DNA from: Anaerolineae bacterium
Lineage (GTDB): Bacteria; Chloroflexota; Anaerolineae; UBA4142; SHND01
Length of the DNA stretch: 64,000 bases
Direction of reading: 5' to 3'
Assembly (NCBI GenBank): GCA_021463195.1
Contig: JAJTXZ010000011.1
Span: 1-64,000 of the forward strand
In this document: piece by piece, positions 59,673 through 64,000 of the stretch
Numbering within the stretch: position 1 is the stretch's first letter
How the letters are laid out: every line of letters starts with the position of its first letter
Made by a program: the position numbers and the translations under genes
The notes under the pieces: model-generated
Databases searched by the model: none
What the model saw: only the letters and a program-made list of their open reading frames with translations
Told to the model about the DNA's origin: nothing

Positions 59673-62108
59673 CTTTAACCGCGCATTCGTGGCATCATAC
59701 AACGGCGCGCGTACCACCGTCGCGAGAAAATTCTCGCCAAACAATTTGATAGACAATTTCGTATCGGGCGCGCTCAAGGCGCGCGGCAAATAGGCGAACA
59801 CGATGGTCTTGGCGACATAATGCCCGTACTCGCCCGAGCAAATATAACTCACCGCATCGTCGCCGTGATAAAGCGGCTCCCAGCCGTGCGGAATCAAATC
59901 CGTGTTTTCAACGACAAGCTGTTGCAGCGTGCGCGCAGCGCCATTCTCTTTTTGTTTCAATAACGCGTCGCGTCCAATAAAATTTTCCTTGTTCCATTTC
60001 ACAAATTGGCCAAGTCCCGCTTCCAACGGCGTCGTCAGCGCGTTCATGTCCAAACCCCAAAAGCGATAGCCCTTTTCCATTCGCATGGAATCCAACGCGC
60101 GATAGCCGAAATTCACAATGCCAAATTCGCGCCCCGCGTCCATCAACAAGTTGTACACGTAACGTTGATACGCGGGCGGCATGTACAACTCCCAGCCCAA
60201 TTCGCCCACATACGAAACGCGATACGCGCGCGCGGGCGCGCTGCCGACAAAAATATCGCGCGCCTGCATAAACCGAAACGCGTCATTGGCAATATCCGCA
60301 TCCGTCACGCGCGCCAACACCTCACGCGCGCGCGGCCCCATCAAACTCAGCGTCGCGTAATCTTCCGTGATGTTTTCAAACGTGACACGTTTTTGGAAAC
60401 GTGTCACGTTTGAAAACATCCAACCCCAATCGTGCGCCGTCGTCCACGCGGCGGTGATAACCCAAAACGTATTTTCCGCGACGCGCGTCACCGTCACATC
60501 ACACTCGATGCCGCCGCGTTCGTTCAACATTTGCGTCACGACGATTTTTCCGATTGCTACATCAATCTCATTCGCGCACAAATGATTGAGCCAATTCAAC
60601 GCGCCCGCGCCGCTGATTTCAAATTTTCCAAAACTGGTTTGGTCGAGAATGCCAACGCGTTCGCGCACTGCGCGGCATTCCGCGCCGACCTGCTCAAACC
60701 AATTCGGACGCGCAAAGGTACGTTCGTCGCGCGCGGCGACGCCCGACGGCGCAAACCACGCGGGACGCTCCCAGCCGTGTCGCGCGGCAAAAACCGCGCC
60801 TTGTTGCGCGAGGGTGTCATGCACGGGACTTGTTTTGAGTGGACGCCCCGCGTCGCGTTCAGAGTACGGATAATGCACCGCGTAATCCAACGCGTATGCT
60901 TCACGCGCTTTGGCGACAAGATATGTTTTGCGCGCGGCGTATTCACCGAAACGGCGCGCGTCATATTCCCACATGTCAACGCTTGGCGCGCCATCCACAA
61001 TCCATTCCGCCAACATGCGCCCCACGCCGCCGCCATTGGCGATTCCAAACAAACTAAAACCGGCAATGACAAAAAAGTTTCGCGCGCCGGGAACAGGTCC
61101 CACCAGCGGCGCGCCGTCGGGCGTGTACGCGTCGGGACCATTCACGATTTTCTTGATGCCCGTTTTTCCCAAAATCGGAATACGTTCCACCGCGCGCTCC
61201 AAGTTAGGTTCGAGCTGGTCAATCCGATTCGGCAAAAGTTGTTGCCCAAAATCGCGCGGGATACCGTTCACCGACCAAGGGATTGGATTGTTTTCAAAAA
61301 AACCAAAGAGTAAACCATCGCCCTCCTGCCGCATGTAAAAAACGCGTGCGGGATCACGCGTCACCGGAATTTCGCGTCCTGTCATAGCGAGAAACGACGC
61401 CATCTCGGGAATCGCTTCGGTGACAACGTATTGATGTTCCATCGGCACCAGCGGCAGTTCGACGCCGACGAGTTGTCCGATTTCGCGCGCCCATTGCCCA
61501 CCCGCGTTGACGACAATTTCCGCCGTGATATTTCCATTGTTTGTCGCAATGTCCCATTCACCCGACGCAGCGCGCGAAATTTTTTCCACGCGCGTCCCGC
61601 GATAAATTTCCGCGCCACGCTGCCGCGCGCCCTTTGCCAACGCGAACGTCACAGACGCGGGGTCAAGATAACCGTCGCCGCGCAAATGCGCGACGGCGAG
61701 AACGCCATCGGGATTGATAAAGGGATTGAGTTCGCGCGCCGCGTCAATGCTGATGATTTCGTTTCGCACGTCCGCGAGCGCCGCCATGTCTTGAATCTGT
61801 TGGTACCATTTCAATAAATCGCGCGTCGTCGCCAAACGCAAACTGCCGACTTGGTGATACCCAACATTTTGGCCCGTCTCGGCTTCGAGCGACGCGTACA
61901 GTTCATTCGAATATTTCAACACGCGCAAGATATTCAGCGACGCGGTGAACATGGGCGTATTGCCCACCGAGTGCCACGTCGAGCCGCTGGTGAGTTCGTC
62001 GCGTTCGAGCAGCGCGACATCGCGCCAACCCAATTTAGCCAAGTGATACAACACACTGCAACCGGCAATCCCGCCGCCGATGACGACGACGCGCGCGTGA
62101 GATTTCAT
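59670..62108 (-). CDS. FAD-dependent dimethylglycine/sarcosine dehydrogenase-like protein with GcvT domain
   Basis: 812 aa. N-terminal DAO-type FAD domain (VVVIGGGIAGCSVLYHLAKLGW, then GSTWHSVG), FAO_M middle, C-terminal aminomethyltransferase (GcvT) domain (GEVGWELY-like VGELGWELYMP, then GLDMNALTTPLEAG). The family oxidatively demethylates methylated glycines and passes one-carbon units to tetrahydrofolate. A 52-bp perfect hairpin is translated in frame at about residues 563-579 (MFSNVTRFQK then RVTFENI). The final codon is the TAG of a MITE. A flavin amine oxidase lies upstream, consistent with amine or amino-acid catabolism. Confidence 0.9.
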   Translation of the reverse strand: MKSHARVVVIGGGIAGCSVLYHLAKLGWRDVALLERDELTSGSTWHSVGNTPMFTASLNILRVLKYSNELYASLEAETGQNVGYHQVGSLRLATTRDLLKWYQQIQDMAALADVRNEIISIDAARELNPFINPDGVLAVAHLRGDGYLDPASVTFALAKGARQRGAEIYRGTRVEKISRAASGEWDIATNNGNITAEIVVNAGGQWAREIGQLVGVELPLVPMEHQYVVTEAIPEMASFLAMTGREIPVTRDPARVFYMRQEGDGLLFGFFENNPIPWSVNGIPRDFGQQLLPNRIDQLEPNLERAVERIPILGKTGIKKIVNGPDAYTPDGAPLVGPVPGARNFFVIAGFSLFGIANGGGVGRMLAEWIVDGAPSVDMWEYDARRFGEYAARKTYLVAKAREAYALDYAVHYPYSERDAGRPLKTSPVHDTLAQQGAVFAARHGWERPAWFAPSGVAARDERTFARPNWFEQVGAECRAVRERVGILDQTSFGKFEISGAGALNWLNHLCANEIDVAIGKIVVTQMLNERGGIECDVTVTRVAENTFWVITAAWTTAHDWGWMFSNVTRFQKRVTFENITEDYATLSLMGPRAREVLARVTDADIANDAFRFMQARDIFVGSAPARAYRVSYVGELGWELYMPPAYQRYVYNLLMDAGREFGIVNFGYRALDSMRMEKGYRFWGLDMNALTTPLEAGLGQFVKWNKENFIGRDALLKQKENGAARTLQQLVVENTDLIPHGWEPLYHGDDAVSYICSGEYGHYVAKTIVFAYLPRALSAPDTKLSIKLFGENFLATVVRAPLYDATNARLK
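60369..60420. repeat. 52-bp perfect hairpin inside the dehydrogenase coding sequence
   Basis: Arms of 24 bp (GATGTTTTCAAACGTGACAC then GTTT, and complement) around TTGG. Its core GTGACACGTTT resembles the intergenic palindrome GTGACAGGTTT at 4991. Open in the coding frame. Confidence 0.9.
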
Positions 62109-62122
62109 GATTCACCCTGTAC

Positions 62123-62178
62123 GACAAATTTGTAATTTGTCCAAAAAGTTTTTGAATACGACAAATTATAAATTTGTC
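62123..62178. repeat. Two tandem GACAAATT-N3-AATTTGTC palindromes
   Basis: 62123-62141 and 62160-62178, each with exact 8-bp arms and a 3-nt centre (TGT, ATA). They fill the gap between the amine oxidase stop and the dehydrogenase start. The second supplies part of the amine oxidase stop codon (TGA). They could be operators or small repeats. Confidence 0.75.
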
Positions 62179-63601
62179 ATACTCGCAAACTCAACTGATT
62201 GATTTCATTCGCAACGCGCAAGCCCGATTCAATCGCGCCTTGAATCCAGCGGTGATACACGGAAGCGTGTTCGCCCGCGAAATAGAAACGCCCTTCGTTT
62301 TGACAAATCGCGTTATACAAACGCGTGAATTGCCCCGGCTCGAACAACGCGAATGCGCCGCCCGCGAATTCGTCGTCGTGCCAAACTTTGGACGCGCCCA
62401 CTTCAAACTCTTGGACGATTTGCGGATGAATTTTCGCGACATCCTCAATCGCCTGCTCGATTCGTTCTTCGGGCGCAAGCGAACCCCAACGCTGCGCGTC
62501 CTCTGCCCACGTATAACTCGCGAGCAAAACGCCGCGTCCCGTTTCTTTGCCGTGATCAGGATAATACAAATTGCGAATCGCCAAATCGGTGACGGTGCCC
62601 GCGCCAAAAATTCCTTCGTCCTCTTCCCAAAAACGCCGCCGTGTCTGCAGCAAAACTTTGGTGGACGCGTCGTAATGCACCTGACGAATCGCGCGTTGTT
62701 TCGCTGTCGAGAATGGTTTGAGAACTTCGATGTGGCGCATCACCGGAAACGGCAACGTGAGAATCGCGTAATCGCCTGTTTCCGAAAAACGTCCCGCGCG
62801 CGTCTTGAAATGAACGGTCACGCCATCGGGTGATTGGTCGAGCGCGATCACTTTGGCGCCAAAGCGAATGTTGCTCGACAATTCGGGCAAAAACGCGTTT
62901 GGTAAATGGTCTGCGCCGCCGTCGAGTTCTACCAAGTCCTGAAACGAGCCGCCAATTTCGGGGCGAATGATGTCAATGAACGACGCGTTCTGGCGCGCTT
63001 CGTATCCCGCGAACAAGCCGAACATTTCAATCGCGCCTTCGGACCAACCGCAACCTTCGCAAAATTCGCGCAGCGAGTAATTGTCATACTGCTGCATGAT
63101 TTCATCCCACGCGCTTTCGCCCTCACGCTGCAATTTCGCTTCGATGGGCCAGAGCGCTGCATGCCACAATTCCGCCGCCGTTTTGCCGCGTTCATTTTCT
63201 TTAAGGTCAAAGCCCAACACGCTCGGGTCGCGGCGAAATTCGCTCAATCGCATTTTTTTGCCGTTCATGCAAACATAACAATTCGGATTGCCCATCGTAA
63301 ACGACGCGGTCTTTAATTTGAATTTCTCCACATACGCCATCGTCAACGCGTGCGACTTGGGCAAACGCATGCCGCCCGCTTCGGCGTACAAGCCGTGCGT
63401 AAAAGGTTCGCGATACGTTTGCAAACGTCCGCCGACGCGATTTTGCGCTTCGAGAACTGTGACCGCATGTCCCGCGCGTTTCAATTCCAACGCGGCAGGC
63501 AAGCCCGCCATCCCCGCGCCGACGACGATAATTTTTTGCGGACGCGGCGTTTTTTCAAATCCATTGTTAATAATGGAAACATAATCGGGTTGCGCTCTCA
63601 T
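62177..63601 (-). CDS. Flavin monoamine oxidase / L-amino-acid oxidase-like
   Basis: 474 aa. N-terminal dinucleotide motif IIVVGAGMAGLPAALELKRAGH and the family GGR motif in NRVGGRLQTYREPF. C-terminal FAD motif FYFAGEHASVYHRWIQGAIESG. It oxidises primary amines or L-amino acids, releasing ammonia and hydrogen peroxide; substrate unknown. No Tat signal is visible, so cytoplasmic. Its ATG follows directly on the HIT gene stop (TGAATG), and it is 68 bp upstream of the dehydrogenase, suggesting one nitrogen-catabolic operon. Confidence 0.9.
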   Translation of the reverse strand: MRAQPDYVSIINNGFEKTPRPQKIIVVGAGMAGLPAALELKRAGHAVTVLEAQNRVGGRLQTYREPFTHGLYAEAGGMRLPKSHALTMAYVEKFKLKTASFTMGNPNCYVCMNGKKMRLSEFRRDPSVLGFDLKENERGKTAAELWHAALWPIEAKLQREGESAWDEIMQQYDNYSLREFCEGCGWSEGAIEMFGLFAGYEARQNASFIDIIRPEIGGSFQDLVELDGGADHLPNAFLPELSSNIRFGAKVIALDQSPDGVTVHFKTRAGRFSETGDYAILTLPFPVMRHIEVLKPFSTAKQRAIRQVHYDASTKVLLQTRRRFWEEDEGIFGAGTVTDLAIRNLYYPDHGKETGRGVLLASYTWAEDAQRWGSLAPEERIEQAIEDVAKIHPQIVQEFEVGASKVWHDDEFAGGAFALFEPGQFTRLYNAICQNEGRFYFAGEHASVYHRWIQGAIESGLRVANEINQLSLRV

Positions 63602-64000
63602 TCACGCCTCCATCAGATATTTTTTCACGCGCTCGGCGTGTTCCGCGCGCGCCTCTGGCAGCATCAAGAATTTTTCATAGATGCTTTTGTAAAATCCGTC
63701 GTGGTAAAAACGCGGCGTGACGTGCAAGTGATAATGCCAAACTTCCTGACTGCCGGCGGAGCCATTGTGCTGCCGCGTCGAAATGCCGTCACAATAGTAC
63801 GCGCGTTTCAACGCGAACGCGATGCCCTGCGCGGCGCGATAAATGTCTGCGCCAAGCGCGGGCGGCAGCTCGAATATGTTTTCGTAATGCGCGTTGGGAA
63901 TGACGAGCAGGTTTGGCGTGTTGCGCGGATATTGATGGACCGCCACCAACGCGGTTACCGAATCATCTTGATACACGACATCGCTCAACCGCGACAAATC
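63602..64000 (-). CDS. HIT-family protein, 5' end outside the window
   Basis: 132 residues visible. The frame is open to the window edge, so the N-terminus (where HIT proteins carry a zinc-binding CxxC) is cut off. The catalytic triad motif HYHLH in EVWHYHLHVTPRF is present, as is PNLLVIPNAHYENIFEL. HIT proteins hydrolyse nucleotidyl bonds (for example AMP-lysine, ApppA). Its stop is adjacent to the amine-oxidase start, so it is the first visible gene of that operon. Confidence 0.9.
   Translation of the reverse strand, partial: DLSRLSDVVYQDDSVTALVAVHQYPRNTPNLLVIPNAHYENIFELPPALGADIYRAAQGIAFALKRAYYCDGISTRQHNGSAGSQEVWHYHLHVTPRFYHDGFYKSIYEKFLMLPEARAEHAERVKKYLMEA

Overview
The window looks like a chromosomal segment of a GC-rich bacterium, most likely a Chloroflexota (Anaerolineae-like) lineage. 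This is inferred from gene repertoire: a double-zinc-ribbon class III cyclase with AAA and TPR regions, a STAND-type NTPase with a TPR partner, a FAD/GcvT dehydrogenase, a two-gene operon of unknown family, and a LexA with Gram-positive-type boxes (CGAAC-N4-GTTCG). No rRNA or marker gene was available to prove it. Sigma70-type promoters (TTGACA, 16-17 bp, TATAAT-like) can be read upstream of many genes, and intrinsic terminators are clear. No CRISPR array, prophage, transposase gene or plasmid origin was seen.

Layout. 1-5 kb: an LCAD-type acyl-CoA dehydrogenase, then a reverse-strand operon of membrane anchor, P-loop NTPase and TPR protein, then an XRE regulator and a 78-aa protein that share a palindromic operator. 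5-18 kb: TM_helix channel protein, TldE/TldD, DUF885 peptidase, FlK-like thioesterase, FtsH, alpha/beta hydrolase, metallo-beta-lactamase-fold protein, PIG-L deacetylase, GNAT. 18-29 kb: an export-rich block with a heterodimeric ABC exporter, MFS exporter, epimerase, MBL hydrolase, MacB-like permease, HlyD adaptor and MarR regulator. 29-34 kb: alpha/beta hydrolase, trxB, rsmE, prmA, dnaJ. 34-42 kb: a PD40 lipoprotein, then an operon of adenylate cyclase, cyclic-nucleotide-binding patatin and GAF histidine kinase. 42-46 kb: a secreted protein, a sugar/sorbosone dehydrogenase, tRNA-Leu(GAG), and a two-gene unknown operon. 46-55 kb, forward strand: two glycoside hydrolases, epimerase, glycosyltransferase, DUF6391 protein and holA. 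55-64 kb: an FtsK-like motor with two SOS boxes in its promoter, an AT-richer patch with an orphan LuxR-type HTH and exported proteins, lexA, a FAD/GcvT dehydrogenase, a flavin amine oxidase and a HIT protein that runs off the end.

Three themes stand out. (1) Regulation: lexA and the FtsK-like gene have the same promoter design, with one SOS box in the -35/-10 spacer and a second near the start site. The XRE/78-aa pair uses the same design with a different motif, ACACG-N4-CGTGT. (2) Small non-autonomous repeats: several TA-flanked inverted-repeat elements are present, three of which supply the TAG stop codon of the adjacent gene. Two 92-94 bp palindromic elements carry 8-9 bp flanking duplications, and short palindromes lie in frame inside two genes. 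(3) Signalling cassettes: an adenylate cyclase gene overlaps a cyclic-nucleotide-binding phospholipase gene, and a membrane anchor sits with a split STAND NTPase/TPR pair. Functions below come from motifs read by eye and family knowledge; no database search was run.
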